The notes below the pieces were generated by a model. That model was not told the DNA's origin. It saw only the letters and a list, made by a program, of their open reading frames with translations, and did no database searches. Below, piece after piece: positions 1-9,176 of a DNA stretch of 64,000 nt (within the stretch, counting starts at the first letter, position 1; each line of letters opens with the position of its first letter). This DNA is from Pseudomonas asiatica (GTDB taxonomy: Bacteria > Pseudomonadota > Gammaproteobacteria > Pseudomonadales > Pseudomonadaceae). The stretch spans positions 1,244,001 through 1,308,000 of the forward strand of contig NZ_CP157874.1 in the NCBI RefSeq assembly GCF_040214835.1, in the 5' to 3' direction. The position numbers and the translations under genes are program-made.

Positions 1-34
1 GCCCCGGCAACAGGTGCCGTGCCGCCATTGTCAG

Positions 35-79
35 GGGGCCGCTTTGCGGCCCTTCGCGACACAAGGCCGCTCCTACAGG
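35..79. repeat. REP palindrome, type A (single arm)
   Basis: It carries the GCCGCTTTGCGGC palindrome followed by TCGCGACACAAGGCC and GCTCCTACAGG. The same unit recurs near 2515, 2592, 6190, 6263, 52060 and 52110. It lies just past the 3' end of the small minus-strand hypothetical gene. Confidence 0.75.
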
Positions 80-81
80 AA

Positions 82-462
82 TCAACCTCCGGTGCGCCAG
101 GTGATTTCCTCTTCACCGTCGGCACTGATGCGGACCCAGCGGTCGGCATCTTCTTCCCCATCTTCCTCCACCCAGCCACCTGGCGCGCAGCGCACTTCCA
201 CGCCCAGTGCGGCGAATGCGGCGCGGGCGCAGGCAACGTCATCGGCCCACGGCGTCTGGTCGCTTTCCAGGTACAGGCTGTTCCATTTCCCTACAGCCTT
301 GGGTAACCAGGTGACCGGAATGTTACCGGCCTGGCATTTGAAGGTATGGCCTTTCTGCTTCCATTCGCTGCATGGGCCGATTGCCTGGGCGAGCCACTCG
401 GCAATCTGCTTGTGGTCGACGTCGGCGTCCTTCAGGTAGATCTCGATATCAGGTTGGCGCAT
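82..462 (-). CDS. Conserved hypothetical protein, 126 aa
   Basis: I do not recognise a named family. The protein is small and soluble with no signal peptide or membrane segment. It is rich in Trp and acidic residues, with an acidic stretch near residues 98-106 (EEDGEEDAD). The start is supported by a GGAGC ribosome binding site a few bases upstream. It lies 17 bases downstream of rlmA on the same strand, so dapE-rlmA-this gene look like one transcript. The same order is, from memory, kept in other Pseudomonas genomes, which argues for a real gene. Function is unknown. Confidence 0.8.
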   Translation of the reverse strand: MRQPDIEIYLKDADVDHKQIAEWLAQAIGPCSEWKQKGHTFKCQAGNIPVTWLPKAVGKWNSLYLESDQTPWADDVACARAAFAALGVEVRCAPGGWVEEDGEEDADRWVRISADGEEEITWRTGG

Positions 463-479
463 AAGGGCTCCGGGTGTGC

Positions 480-1292
480 TCAGTCTTGGCGCACGAAATA
501 GTCATAACGCATGGAAACCGTGACCTCGAACGGCTCGGGCTGGTCGATCACCCGGGCACGCTTTTCGGCACTGGCACGCCAGCCGTGCGGGGTCATGGCC
601 AGCAGGTCGGCGCGGGCCTTGGGCGCGGCCAGGCTCAGGCGGAACTCCAGGGTTTCGCTGTGGGCATGGGCCATGCCTTCGGGGACCAGGGCCAGGTGTT
701 TGTCGTCGGCGTAAGGGCGTACTTCATCGTAGAGCACTTCGCGCAGCTCCATCAGGTGGCCGCTGGTGGGGCCGACCCGCATCAGGCCGCCGCCGGGGCT
801 GAGCAGGCGCTTGGCCTCGGCCCAGTCCAGCGGGCTGAACACGCTGGCGATGAACTGGCAGCTGGCGTCGGCCAGCGGCACGCGGGCCATGCTGGCGACC
901 ATCCAGGTAACCTCGGGCGCGCGGCGGCAGGCACGCTTGACCGCCTCACGGGAGATGTCCAGGGCGTAGCCGTCGGCGGCCGGCAGCGCCTGGGCGATCT
1001 GCGCGGTGTAGTAACCCTCGCCACAGCCGATGTCCAGCCAGGCACCGGGCTGGCGCTCGGCGGCCAGCTCGGCCAGGCGGCGCGCCACCGGCGCGTAGTG
1101 GCCGGCGTCGAGGAAATCGCGGCGGGCTTCGACCATGGCCTGGTTGTCACCCGGGTCGCGGCTGTTCTTGTGCTGCACCGGCAGCAGGTTCAGGTAACCC
1201 TGGCGGGCGCGGTCGAAGCGGTGGCCGGCCGGGCACACCACACCGTTGTCGAGCCGGCTCAGCGGTGCCTGGCAAAGAGGGCAGGCGAGCAT
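480..1292 (-). CDS. rlmA: 23S rRNA (guanine-N1)-methyltransferase RlmA
   Basis: RlmA-type enzymes methylate N1 of a single guanine (G745 in E. coli) in 23S rRNA using S-adenosylmethionine. The N-terminus has the family's zinc-binding site (C4, C7, C20, H24), and residues 86-95 (LDIGCGEGYY) form the SAM-binding glycine-rich loop of a class I methyltransferase. The length of 270 aa is usual. The ATG overlaps the dapE stop codon by one base, so the two genes are translationally coupled. The G745 site itself cannot be verified from sequence; it is the family assignment. Confidence 0.92.
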   Translation of the reverse strand: MLACPLCQAPLSRLDNGVVCPAGHRFDRARQGYLNLLPVQHKNSRDPGDNQAMVEARRDFLDAGHYAPVARRLAELAAERQPGAWLDIGCGEGYYTAQIAQALPAADGYALDISREAVKRACRRAPEVTWMVASMARVPLADASCQFIASVFSPLDWAEAKRLLSPGGGLMRVGPTSGHLMELREVLYDEVRPYADDKHLALVPEGMAHAHSETLEFRLSLAAPKARADLLAMTPHGWRASAEKRARVIDQPEPFEVTVSMRYDYFVRQD

Positions 1293-2443
1293 CAGGCGAG
1301 CAACCGGACCAGGGTCTGGTAATAGATTTCGGTCAGCAAATCGAGGTCGCTGGCCAGGATCCGCTCGTCCACCTGGTGGATGGTGGCGTTGACCGGGCCG
1401 AGCTCGACCACCTGGGTGCCCATGGTGGCGATGAAGCGGCCATCGGAAGTACCACCGCTGGTGGACGGCTGGGTGTCGCGGCCGGTGACGCCCTTGATGC
1501 TGGCCGAGACGGCGTCCAGCAGTTCGCCCGGTTCGGTGAGGAACGGCAGACCCGACAGCGCCCAGTCGATCGACCAGTCCAGTTCATGCTTGTCGAGGAT
1601 CGCCGACACCCGCGCCTGCAGGCCTTCGACGGTGGACTCGGTGGAGAAGCGGAAGTTGAACAGTGCGGTCAGCTCGCCCGGTACCACGTTGGTGGCGCCG
1701 GTACCGGAGTTGAGATTGGAGATCTGGAAGCTGGTCGGCGGGAAGAACGCATTGCCTTCGTCCCAGTGCTCGGCCGCCAGTTCCGCCAGGGCCGGTGCGG
1801 CCAGGTGGATCGGATTGCGCGCCAGGTGCGGGTAGGCCACATGGCCCTGCTTGCCGCGCACGGTCAGCTTGGCGCCCAGCGAGCCACGGCGGCCGTTCTT
1901 GACCACGTCACCCAGCAGGGTGGTGCTGGAGGGTTCGCCGACGATGCACCAGTCCAGGCGCTCGTTGCGTGCTTTCAGGCGCTCGACCACGGCCTTGGTG
2001 CCATGGTGGGCCGGGCCTTCCTCGTCGCTGGTGATCAGGAACGCGACCTTGCCGCGGTGGTCCGGGTAGTCCTGCACGAAGCGCTCGCTGGCAATCACCA
2101 TGGAGGCCAGGCTGCCTTTCATGTCGGCGGCGCCACGGCCGCAGAGCATGCCGTCGGCGTCGATCAGCGCTTCGAACGGCTCATGCTGCCATTGCTGCAC
2201 CGGGCCGGTCGGTACCACGTCGGTGTGGCCGGCAAAACACAGCACCGGGCCATCCTGGCTGCCGTGGGTGGCCCAGAAGTTGTCGACGTCCTCGAAGCGC
2301 ATCGGCTCGAGCTGGAAGCCCACGGCGCCCAGGCGGTTCATCATCTGCGCCTGGCAGTCGGCGTCGACGGGGGTGACCGAGGGGCGGCGGATCAGGTCGC
2401 AGGCCAGTTGAAGGGTAGGCGAGAGCTCGGCAGGGGCCGTCAT
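1292..2443 (-). CDS. dapE: Succinyl-diaminopimelate desuccinylase
   Basis: DapE hydrolyses N-succinyl-LL-diaminopimelate to LL-diaminopimelate and succinate in the lysine and peptidoglycan (meso-DAP) pathway. It is an M20-family di-zinc hydrolase. The metal and catalytic residues are visible: H73 and D75 (GHTDVVPTG), D108 (GAADMKGS), the E141-E142 pair ([10 protein letters not shown]), and a late His in NATIHQVDE. The length of 383 aa is typical. dapC and dapD lie elsewhere in this window, so three of the succinylase-branch steps are here but in separate transcripts. The upstream side is bounded by an inverted REP pair. Confidence 0.96.
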   Translation of the reverse strand: MTAPAELSPTLQLACDLIRRPSVTPVDADCQAQMMNRLGAVGFQLEPMRFEDVDNFWATHGSQDGPVLCFAGHTDVVPTGPVQQWQHEPFEALIDADGMLCGRGAADMKGSLASMVIASERFVQDYPDHRGKVAFLITSDEEGPAHHGTKAVVERLKARNERLDWCIVGEPSSTTLLGDVVKNGRRGSLGAKLTVRGKQGHVAYPHLARNPIHLAAPALAELAAEHWDEGNAFFPPTSFQISNLNSGTGATNVVPGELTALFNFRFSTESTVEGLQARVSAILDKHELDWSIDWALSGLPFLTEPGELLDAVSASIKGVTGRDTQPSTSGGTSDGRFIATMGTQVVELGPVNATIHQVDERILASDLDLLTEIYYQTLVRLLA

Positions 2444-2514
2444 GGGGGACTCCGGGGCAAGGCAAGGCGGGGAAATCTGAGGGGCGTTATCTTATATCAA
2501 ACCGTCAGGCCGAT

Positions 2515-2637
2515 GGGGCCGCTTTGCGGCCCATCGCGACACAAGGCCGCTCCTACAGGCGATCTCGCCATATCTGACGGGATGCGATCCCCTGTAGGAG
2601 CGGCCTTGTGTCGCGATAGGGGCGCAAAGCGCCCCCC
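2515..2637. repeat. Inverted pair of type A REP palindromes
   Basis: Two type A units in opposite orientation (about 2515-2559 and 2592-2637) are separated by about 32 bases, the usual BIME-like layout. The pair fills most of the gap between the 3' end of ndvB and the 5' end of dapE. Confidence 0.8.
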
Positions 2638-2645
2638 CGCCATTC

Positions 2646-5237
2646 TCAAGCCTGCTGCGCCTCGACGGCCTTTTCCCCTGGCTTGGGCAGCGAAGACAGG
2701 AACGCCATCACCAGCGCCGCCACATAAGGCAACGACTGCACCAGCAACATCGCCACCCAGAAGCGCATGTCCGAGCTCGGCAGCCCCTGTACCAGGTAGA
2801 TGCCCAGCGCTGCGCCCCACAGCAGCAACATGATGAACAGCTCTTCCCGCGCCTCGGAAATCGCCACCAGCAGCCCGTGGCTGTCGGCGTTCTTCGGTGT
2901 GCGGAAGAACGGCATGCTGCTGGTGAAGAACCCGTACAGCACCGCCTTGGCAATGGTATGCGACAGCGCCAGCCCGGCCAGCGCCGCAGCAAAGGCATCC
3001 TTCAGGTTCACCCCTACCGCGCGGCGGTAGAGGAAGATGATCTTGCCGACCTTGAAGAAGAACAGTGCCAGCGGCGGAATGGCAAAGATCATCAGCGGCG
3101 GGTCGACCCGGTGCGGCACGATGATCATCGCCGCCGACCACAGCAGCGCGCCGATGGTAAAGAAGATGTTCATGCCATCGGCGATCCATGGCAGCCAGCC
3201 GGCCAGGAAGTGGTAGCGCTGGCCGCGGGTCAGCTCGCTGCCCTTGCCGCGCAGCAGGGCGCTGGCGTGGTGCTTGATGATCTGGATGGCGCCGTAGGCC
3301 CAGCGGAAGCGTTGCTTCTTGAAGTCGATGAAGGTGTCGGGCATCAGGCCCTTGCCGTAGCTGTTGTGGGCATAGGCGGCCGACAGGCCCTTCTCGAATA
3401 CCCGCAAGCCCAGTTCGGCGTCCTCGCAGATGCACCACTCGGCCCAGCCCAGCTCTTCCAGCACGCTGCGCCGGGTCATGGTCATGGTGCCGTGCTGGAT
3501 GATCGCGTCACGGTCGTTGCGGGTGACCATGCCAATGTGGAAGAAGCCCTTGTACTCGCTGTAGCACAGCTTCTTGAAGGCGCTTTCGTGCTGGTCGCGG
3601 TAGTCCTGCGGCGACTGCACCACGGCAATCTTCGGGTCGGCGAAGTGCGGCACCATGTGCTTGAGCCAGTTGCGGTCGACGCAGTAGTCCGAGTCGATCA
3701 CCGCGATCACTTCGGCGTCCTTGGCGGTGTGCGGGATCAGGTAGTTCAGCGCGCCGCCCTTGAAACCGGCCAGGGGCGCGACGTGGAAGAACCTGAAGCG
3801 CTCGCCGAGCTTCTCGCAATGGGCCTTGAGCGGCTCCCACACGGCCGGGTCCTTGGTGTTGTTGTCGATCACCAGCACTTCGTAGTCGGGGTAGTCCAGC
3901 GCGGCCAGGGCATCTAGGGTCTGTTTGACCATCTCCGGCGGCTCGTTGTAGCACGGCACATGCACCGACACCTTGGGCCGGTAGGCGCTGTCGGCCTGCA
4001 CCGGCAGGAATTCGCGCCGGCGCTTGTGTATCCATACCGCCTCGGCCAGTTCGTGGGCCTCGGTCAGCAGCACGATGAACACGCCCAGCGCGCCGAGGGC
4101 CAGCAGCACGCCCACGGTCAGGCTGAACCAGGTGCTGTATTGCTGGCTGTAGTCGTAGGCGATCCATACCAGCACCGACCCGCACAGGAAGGTGATGAAG
4201 GTCAGGAAGGTGCGGCCGCGCTGGCGCAGGGCCGAACCGTCGATGAACAGCACCATCAGGGCAATCATCGCCAGCACCACCGAGGCCACCGCCAGGGCGC
4301 GCCATTGCGGGATCGCCACCACCGGGCCGTCAAAGTTGAATTTTTGCTGGCGCTCGGCGTTGTACACGCCCCAGTAGGCGCCGACCGAGCCTTCGTCACT
4401 GGCCTTCCACGGCTGGTCGTAGGCCTCGATGACGAAGTAATTGTAACCACGGCGGTTGAGGGTGTTGACCAGGGTACGCAGGTAGATGGCCTGGTCGGCC
4501 TGGGTGGCATCGGCGCCGCCGCGCATGCGGCCGTTGCTCGGCCAGCCGACTTCCGACAGCAGCAGGGGTTTGCGCGGGAACTGGTGCTTCAGTTCGCGGG
4601 CGCGGTCGAGCACGAACTCGACCGAATCCTTCATCGGCACGAACTCCCAGTACGGCAGGATGTGCGCGGCAATCAGGTCGACGTGCTTGGCCAGCTGCGG
4701 GTTTTCCTTCCAGATGTGCCACTGCTCACTGGTGGTCACCGGCACCTTGACCGCTGCGCGTACCCGGTCCAGGTACTTGATCAGGTTTTCCGGGGTGACT
4801 TCTTCGCGGAACAGTGCCTCGTTGCCGACCACAACCCGCACCACGCTGCGCGAGGTGTTGGCCAGCTGGATGGCTGTGGCGATTTCGCGTTCGTTGCGCT
4901 CCAGGTCCGGGCTGATCCAGATGCCCAGCGTCACCCGCAGGCCGAATTCCTCGGCCAGGCGCGGGATATCCGCCTGGGTACCCTCCACGGTGTAGATCCG
5001 GATGCTGTCGGTCAGTTTGCTCAACTGCTCCAGGTCCTGGCGCATCTCGTCGTCACTGGGGTACTGGCCCTTCTGCGGGCTTTCGCCCAGACGGAACGGT
5101 GAATACGAGAATCCAGAGATCTGTTCTGGCCAGGCGGGGGCGGAGACCGGGCGGTTGATCAGCGCCCAGAACCCGGTGAACAACGCGGCGATGGCCAGGA
5201 CCACGACCAGGTTCAGGCCGAATTTACGTGAAGACAT
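2646..5237 (-). CDS. ndvB: NdvB-like beta-glucan synthase (GH17 plus GT2)
   Basis: This 863-aa membrane protein matches the Pseudomonas NdvB type, which makes cyclic or periplasmic beta-(1,3)-glucans linked in P. aeruginosa to biofilm-specific antibiotic tolerance. One N-terminal membrane helix (about residues 8-26) is followed by a periplasmic glycoside hydrolase 17-like domain with both catalytic signatures (E140 in GNEA, E229 in LSEVGWPS). Helices lie at about 313-334, 344-360 and 368-391. Then comes a family 2 glycosyltransferase core with D515/D517, the E605-D606 pair and the QRFRW motif at 642-646, and C-terminal helices. The gene is divergent from tcdA. Glucan linkage and product cannot be read from sequence. 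Confidence 0.88.
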   Translation of the reverse strand: MSSRKFGLNLVVVLAIAALFTGFWALINRPVSAPAWPEQISGFSYSPFRLGESPQKGQYPSDDEMRQDLEQLSKLTDSIRIYTVEGTQADIPRLAEEFGLRVTLGIWISPDLERNEREIATAIQLANTSRSVVRVVVGNEALFREEVTPENLIKYLDRVRAAVKVPVTTSEQWHIWKENPQLAKHVDLIAAHILPYWEFVPMKDSVEFVLDRARELKHQFPRKPLLLSEVGWPSNGRMRGGADATQADQAIYLRTLVNTLNRRGYNYFVIEAYDQPWKASDEGSVGAYWGVYNAERQQKFNFDGPVVAIPQWRALAVASVVLAMIALMVLFIDGSALRQRGRTFLTFITFLCGSVLVWIAYDYSQQYSTWFSLTVGVLLALGALGVFIVLLTEAHELAEAVWIHKRRREFLPVQADSAYRPKVSVHVPCYNEPPEMVKQTLDALAALDYPDYEVLVIDNNTKDPAVWEPLKAHCEKLGERFRFFHVAPLAGFKGGALNYLIPHTAKDAEVIAVIDSDYCVDRNWLKHMVPHFADPKIAVVQSPQDYRDQHESAFKKLCYSEYKGFFHIGMVTRNDRDAIIQHGTMTMTRRSVLEELGWAEWCICEDAELGLRVFEKGLSAAYAHNSYGKGLMPDTFIDFKKQRFRWAYGAIQIIKHHASALLRGKGSELTRGQRYHFLAGWLPWIADGMNIFFTIGALLWSAAMIIVPHRVDPPLMIFAIPPLALFFFKVGKIIFLYRRAVGVNLKDAFAAALAGLALSHTIAKAVLYGFFTSSMPFFRTPKNADSHGLLVAISEAREELFIMLLLWGAALGIYLVQGLPSSDMRFWVAMLLVQSLPYVAALVMAFLSSLPKPGEKAVEAQQA

Positions 5238-5324
5238 TGTCGTCCATATGTGTCGAAGTGATAGGACATTAAAGCAGGGTTGATAGTCTCTTTCCTAACG
5301 ATGCAGGCCATGGGCCCGCTGGCA

Positions 5325-5330
5325 TATAAT
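5325..5330 (+). promoter_or_regulatory. Probable -10 element of the tcdA promoter
   Basis: A perfect TATAAT lies 27 bases before the tcdA start, in the 119-base gap between divergent ndvB and tcdA. No convincing -35 element is seen 17 bases upstream. Confidence 0.5.
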
Positions 5331-5356
5331 GCGCGCCGGTTTTTTGGGGTATGAAC

Positions 5357-6166
5357 ATGAGCACAGAAGATCCACGCTTCGCCGGCGTTGCCCGGCTGTA
5401 TGGCGACCAGGGGTTGCACCGTCTGGGCCAGGCCCATGTGGCCGTGGTCGGTATTGGCGGGGTAGGCTCGTGGGCGGCGGAAGCGCTGGCCCGCAGTGGC
5501 GTGGGCGAGATCACCCTGTTCGACCTCGACGACGTGTGCGTCAGCAACACCAACCGCCAGGCCCATGCGCTGGATGGGCAGGTGGGGCGGCCCAAGGTCG
5601 AGGTCATGGCCGAGCGCCTGCGGGCGATCAACCCGGCGTGCACGGTGCATGCAGTGGCCGACTTCGTCACCCGCGACACCATGGTCGAGTACATTACCGA
5701 GAACCTCGACTGTGTGATCGACTGCATCGACAGCGTCATGGCCAAGGCGGCGCTGATTGCCTGGTGCCGGCGGCGCAAGATCGCCATCGTCACCACGGGT
5801 GGCGCCGGTGGGCAGATCGACCCGACACAGATCCAGATCGCCGACCTGAACAAGACCTTCAACGACCCGCTGGCCTCGCGAGTGCGTTCCACCCTGCGCC
5901 GCGACTACAACTTCTCGCGCAATGTCAGCCGCAACTATGGCGTGCCATGCGTGTTCTCCAGCGAACAGCTGCGCTACCCCAAGGGCGATGGCAGCGTTTG
6001 CCTGCAGAAAAGCTTCGTGGGTGAGGGCGTGCGGCTGGACTGCTCGGGTGGCTTTGGCGCGGTGATGATGGTGACCGCGACCTTTGGCATGGTGGCGGCG
6101 AGCAAGGCGGTGGAAAAACTGGTAGCGGGGGCGCGGCGACCTTCGGAGCGGGTCAAGCCTGAATAA
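5357..6166 (+). CDS. tcdA: tRNA threonylcarbamoyladenosine dehydratase TcdA/CsdL
   Basis: TcdA uses ATP to dehydrate t6A37 in ANN-decoding tRNAs to the cyclic form ct6A. It is an E1-like (ThiF/MoeB) enzyme, and the nucleotide-binding GIGGVG is at residues 32-37. The length is 269 aa. Two ATGs lie close together; the second (5357) is chosen because the GGGG ribosome binding site at 5346-5349 is only one base from the first. It faces csdE-csdA, whose products donate sulfur and interact with this protein in E. coli, so the neighbourhood is functionally consistent. Confidence 0.93.
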   Translation: MSTEDPRFAGVARLYGDQGLHRLGQAHVAVVGIGGVGSWAAEALARSGVGEITLFDLDDVCVSNTNRQAHALDGQVGRPKVEVMAERLRAINPACTVHAVADFVTRDTMVEYITENLDCVIDCIDSVMAKAALIAWCRRRKIAIVTTGGAGGQIDPTQIQIADLNKTFNDPLASRVRSTLRRDYNFSRNVSRNYGVPCVFSSEQLRYPKGDGSVCLQKSFVGEGVRLDCSGGFGAVMMVTATFGMVAASKAVEKLVAGARRPSERVKPE

Positions 6167-6189
6167 CTGCTTCTGGCCCACTCGGTCCT

Positions 6190-6369
6190 TGTAGGAGCGG
6201 CCTTGTGTCGCGAAAGGGGCGCGTAGCGGCCCCAGGTTCCCAGTTCCACCACAGAGATTGATGGGGCCGCTTTGCGGCCCTTTCGCGACACAAGGCCGCT
6301 CCTACAGGTACAGCGCCAGCCAAAACGCCCCGCGATACCTGTGGGAGCGGGCGAGCCCGCGAAGAGGCC
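6190..6369. repeat. Cluster of three REP palindromes (two type A, one type B)
   Basis: Two inverted type A units (about 6190-6233 and 6263-6308) are followed by a type B unit (GTGGGAGCGGGCGAGCCCGC, about 6338-6369). They separate the convergent 3' ends of tcdA and csdE and may stabilise both messages or stop readthrough. Confidence 0.8.
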
Positions 6370-6378
6370 AGCACCGAT

Positions 6379-6789
6379 TCAACGGTTGGACGCCAGCTCT
6401 GCCATCCGCTGCAACACCGCATGCAGCCCATTGCTGCGCGATGGCGAAAGCTGGCGCTCCAGGCCCAGCTGAGTGAACCACTCACGCAGATCGAGCCCGG
6501 CGAGCTCTTCACTGGCCAATCCCTGCACCCGCACCAGCAACAACGCCAGCAGCCCACGCAACAGGCGTGCATCGCTGCTGGCCTTGAACCGCCACAAGCC
6601 CTCGACCTGCTCGGCCACCAGCCATACCAGGCTTTCGCAGCCATGCACCCGGTTGGCCTCGGTCTTTTCAATGTCCGCCAGCGGTTCCAGCCGGTCGCCC
6701 CATTGCATTAGCAGCCGCGCACGCTGTTCCCAGCCCTTGCCCTGCTCGAAAGCTTCCAGCGCCTGGCGCGCCTGATCCGGCAGGGTCAT
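6379..6789 (-). CDS. csdE: SufE/CsdE-family sulfur acceptor
   Basis: CsdE accepts persulfide sulfur from the cysteine desulfurase CsdA and passes it on. The acceptor cysteine is C51 in the conserved VHGCES loop. The protein has 136 aa, is cytosolic, and matches the SufE fold length. Its ATG overlaps the csdA stop codon by four bases (ATGA), so the donor and acceptor are translationally coupled. I call it CsdE rather than SufE because of the pairing with CsdA and the nearby tcdA; no sufBCD genes are in this window. Confidence 0.9.
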   Translation of the reverse strand: MTLPDQARQALEAFEQGKGWEQRARLLMQWGDRLEPLADIEKTEANRVHGCESLVWLVAEQVEGLWRFKASSDARLLRGLLALLLVRVQGLASEELAGLDLREWFTQLGLERQLSPSRSNGLHAVLQRMAELASNR

Positions 6790-7991
6790 CGCAACAGCTC
6801 CAGGCCTTGATCCAGCGCCGCGAAGAAACGCTGCAAGTCATCGCTGTCGTTATACAGCCCCAATGACACGCGGATTGCGCCCTCCAGGCCCAGGCCCTGC
6901 AGCAGCGGCATGGCACAGTGGTGCCCGGCACGCACGGCAATGCCTTGCTCGGTCAGCAGGTGGGCGATGTCGGCGTTGTGCACGCCGTCGATGACGAAAC
7001 TGGCAAGGGCCGCCTGTGGCGTGCCCAGGATGCGCACGCCATCGCGGTCCGCCAGGCCGCGCAGCAGGTACTGGTGCAGGCTGGTTTCATGGGCTTCGAG
7101 CGCCTGGGCATCGAGGCTGGCCAGGTAGTCCAGGGTTGCACCCAGGCCGATCACCCCGGCGATCGGCGGCGTGCCTGCCTCGAACCCCAGCGGCGCCGGG
7201 CGGAAGCTGGCGCTGTGGTATTCGGCCAGTTGCACCATCTCACCGCCGAACTGCCAGTGGTGCAGCAGTTCCAGCGCCTGGCTGCGGCCGTACAGCACAC
7301 CGACGCCTTCCGGGCCGTACAGCTTGTGGCTGGAGAACACATAGAAGTCGCAGCCAAGCTGCTGCAAATCATGGCGGCCATGCACCACGCCCTGGGCACC
7401 GTCGACCACGGTCAGCGCGCCTTGGGCGCGGGCATGGGCCAGCAGCGTCGGCAGCGGCTGCCAGGTACCCAGTACGTTGGACAGCTGGCTCACCGCCAGC
7501 ACCCGGGTGCGCGGGCCGATCAGTTGCAGCGCCTGGTCCAGGTCGATGCGGCCATGGGCATCCAGCGGCAGCACCACCAGGCGCAGGTTGCGCCGGCGCG
7601 CCAGCTGTTGCCAGGGCAGCAGGTTGGCATGGTGCTCCAGGGCACTGACGGCAATTTCGTCACCGGCCTCGAAGCGGTGTTCCAGGCCATAGGCCAGCAG
7701 GTTCAGCGCCGAAGTGGCACCGTGGGTGAAGATGATCTGCCGCGAGTCTGCCGCATTGAGCCAGGCGGCAACCTTGTCGCGGCTGGTTTCGAAGGCCTGG
7801 GTCGCCAGTGCGCCGGGCAAGTGCTGGGCTCGGTGCACGTTGGCCGCGCCATGGCCGTAGTAATGGCTCAGGGCATCGAGCAGGGCTTGCGGCTTCTGGG
7901 TAGTGGCGGCGCTGTCCAGGTAGGTCTGGTGCTGCCGTTGCAGGGCGGCGATGGCGGGAAAATCGGCACGCCAGGGGGAGGGCTGAAACAT
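6786..7991 (-). CDS. csdA: Cysteine desulfurase CsdA
   Basis: This PLP enzyme converts cysteine to alanine and an enzyme-bound persulfide. The PLP lysine is K223 (SSHKLYGPEG) and the persulfide cysteine is C359 (RAGHHCAMP), typical of the group II SufS/CsdA desulfurases. The length of 401 aa is usual. It is cotranscribed with csdE, which overlaps its stop codon. A strong hairpin upstream (8014-8042) probably ends the dapD transcript, so csdA is likely to have its own promoter. Confidence 0.93.
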   Translation of the reverse strand: MFQPSPWRADFPAIAALQRQHQTYLDSAATTQKPQALLDALSHYYGHGAANVHRAQHLPGALATQAFETSRDKVAAWLNAADSRQIIFTHGATSALNLLAYGLEHRFEAGDEIAVSALEHHANLLPWQQLARRRNLRLVVLPLDAHGRIDLDQALQLIGPRTRVLAVSQLSNVLGTWQPLPTLLAHARAQGALTVVDGAQGVVHGRHDLQQLGCDFYVFSSHKLYGPEGVGVLYGRSQALELLHHWQFGGEMVQLAEYHSASFRPAPLGFEAGTPPIAGVIGLGATLDYLASLDAQALEAHETSLHQYLLRGLADRDGVRILGTPQAALASFVIDGVHNADIAHLLTEQGIAVRAGHHCAMPLLQGLGLEGAIRVSLGLYNDSDDLQRFFAALDQGLELLR

Positions 7992-8009
7992 GGTCGCGGG
8001 GCCTGGAAT

Positions 8010-8043
8010 GAAAATCGGGTCTGGCGTGGTGCCAGACCCGATC
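8010..8043 (-). terminator. Rho-independent terminator after dapD
   Basis: A perfect 12-base inverted repeat (ATCGGGTCTGGC / GCCAGACCCGAT, arms 8014-8025 and 8031-8042) has a 5-base loop. On the minus strand a short T run follows the stem. It lies 69 bases past the dapD stop codon and just upstream of csdA. Confidence 0.7.
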
Positions 8044-8111
8044 TTAACATTTCAAACGCTGAGAATCCGCTGTTCGCGAGCAAGCTAGCTCCGGCAGCGG
8101 TTGAAGGGTTC

Positions 8112-9146
8112 TCAGTTGTGCGCGTGCAGCGCCTCGTTCAGCTCGATGGCCGACTTGTGGGTCTTGCACTCCACCGCGCCGTTCAGCGAGTTGCGGCGGA
8201 ACAGCAGGTCGGTCTGGCCGGCCAGGTCGCGGGCCTTGACCACTTTGACCAGCTGGTTGTTCTCGTCCAGCAGGTTCACCTTGGTACCGGCGGTGATGTA
8301 CAGGCCGGCTTCGACGGTGTTGCGGTCGCCCAGCGGAATGCCGATACCGGCATTGGCGCCGATCAGGCAGCCTTCGCCAACCTTGATGACGATGTTGCCG
8401 CCACCGGACAGGGTGCCCATGGTCGAGCAGCCGCCGCCCAGGTCCGAGCCCTTGCCGACGAATACGCCAGCGGAAACGCGGCCTTCGATCATGCCCGGGC
8501 CTTCGGTGCCAGCGTTAAAGTTGACGAAGCCTTCGTGCATGATGGTGGTGCCTTCGCCGATGTAGGCGCCCAGGCGCACGCGGGCGGTGTCGGCGATACG
8601 CACGCCGGCCGGGACCACGTAGTCGGTCATTTTCGGGAACTTGTCCACCGAGAACACTTCCAGCAGCTCGCCCTTCAGGCGCGCTTCCAGTTGCAGTTCG
8701 GCGAGTTCGGCCAGGTCGACCGCGCCCTGGTTGGTCCAGGCCACGTTCGGCAGCAGTGGGAAGATGCCGGCCAGGCTCACGCCGTGCGGCTTGACCAGGC
8801 GGTGCGACAGCAGGTGCAGCTTGAGGTAGGCCTCTGGGGTCGAGGTCAGCGCGGCGTCTTCGGCCAGCAGGGTGGCGACCAGCGGCTTGTGGCTTTCGGC
8901 CAGGCGGGTCAGCAGGGCGGCCTGGGCGGCATCCACGCCTTTCACGGCTTCGGCCAGTTGCGCGGCCTGGGCGTTGCTGAAGGCGATGGCCTGGTTGCCA
9001 CCTTGGTAACCGAGAACAGGGGCTACTGCAGCGACCAGTTCGGCGCTCGGGTTGAGCAGCGGTTGTGCGTAGAACACTTCCAGCCAGGCGCCCTGGCGGT
9101 TCTGGGAGCCGACACCGAAGGCCAGGCTGAACAGGGTATTGGACAT
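8112..9146 (-). CDS. dapD: Tetrahydrodipicolinate N-succinyltransferase
   Basis: DapD transfers succinyl from succinyl-CoA to tetrahydrodipicolinate, the step that commits to the succinylase branch of lysine/meso-DAP synthesis. At 344 aa it is the longer Pseudomonas-type DapD, not the ~274-aa enteric form. The C-terminal half shows left-handed beta-helix hexapeptide repeats (around residues 185-285, e.g. GVRIADTARVRLG and GSDLGGGCSTMGTLSGGG). A GAGGT ribosome binding site precedes the ATG. It follows the ArsC-like gene by 30 bases, so the two are probably cotranscribed. Confidence 0.94.
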   Translation of the reverse strand: MSNTLFSLAFGVGSQNRQGAWLEVFYAQPLLNPSAELVAAVAPVLGYQGGNQAIAFSNAQAAQLAEAVKGVDAAQAALLTRLAESHKPLVATLLAEDAALTSTPEAYLKLHLLSHRLVKPHGVSLAGIFPLLPNVAWTNQGAVDLAELAELQLEARLKGELLEVFSVDKFPKMTDYVVPAGVRIADTARVRLGAYIGEGTTIMHEGFVNFNAGTEGPGMIEGRVSAGVFVGKGSDLGGGCSTMGTLSGGGNIVIKVGEGCLIGANAGIGIPLGDRNTVEAGLYITAGTKVNLLDENNQLVKVVKARDLAGQTDLLFRRNSLNGAVECKTHKSAIELNEALHAHN

Positions 9147-9176
9147 GTGATTACCTCGTGCGAAATAGGGTAGGGC

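Noticed and set aside
1265..2833. A 522-codon frame opposite dapE that runs into the REP pair and ndvB
   Set aside because: No family resemblance; it crosses two real genes and a repeat.
6190..6369. Regularly repeated palindromes as a CRISPR array
   Set aside because: Repeats alternate in orientation, spacers are not uniform and no cas gene is present; they are REP elements.
6918..9173. A 751-codon frame opposite csdA and dapD
   Set aside because: It spans a perfect terminator hairpin and two complete genes on the other strand.
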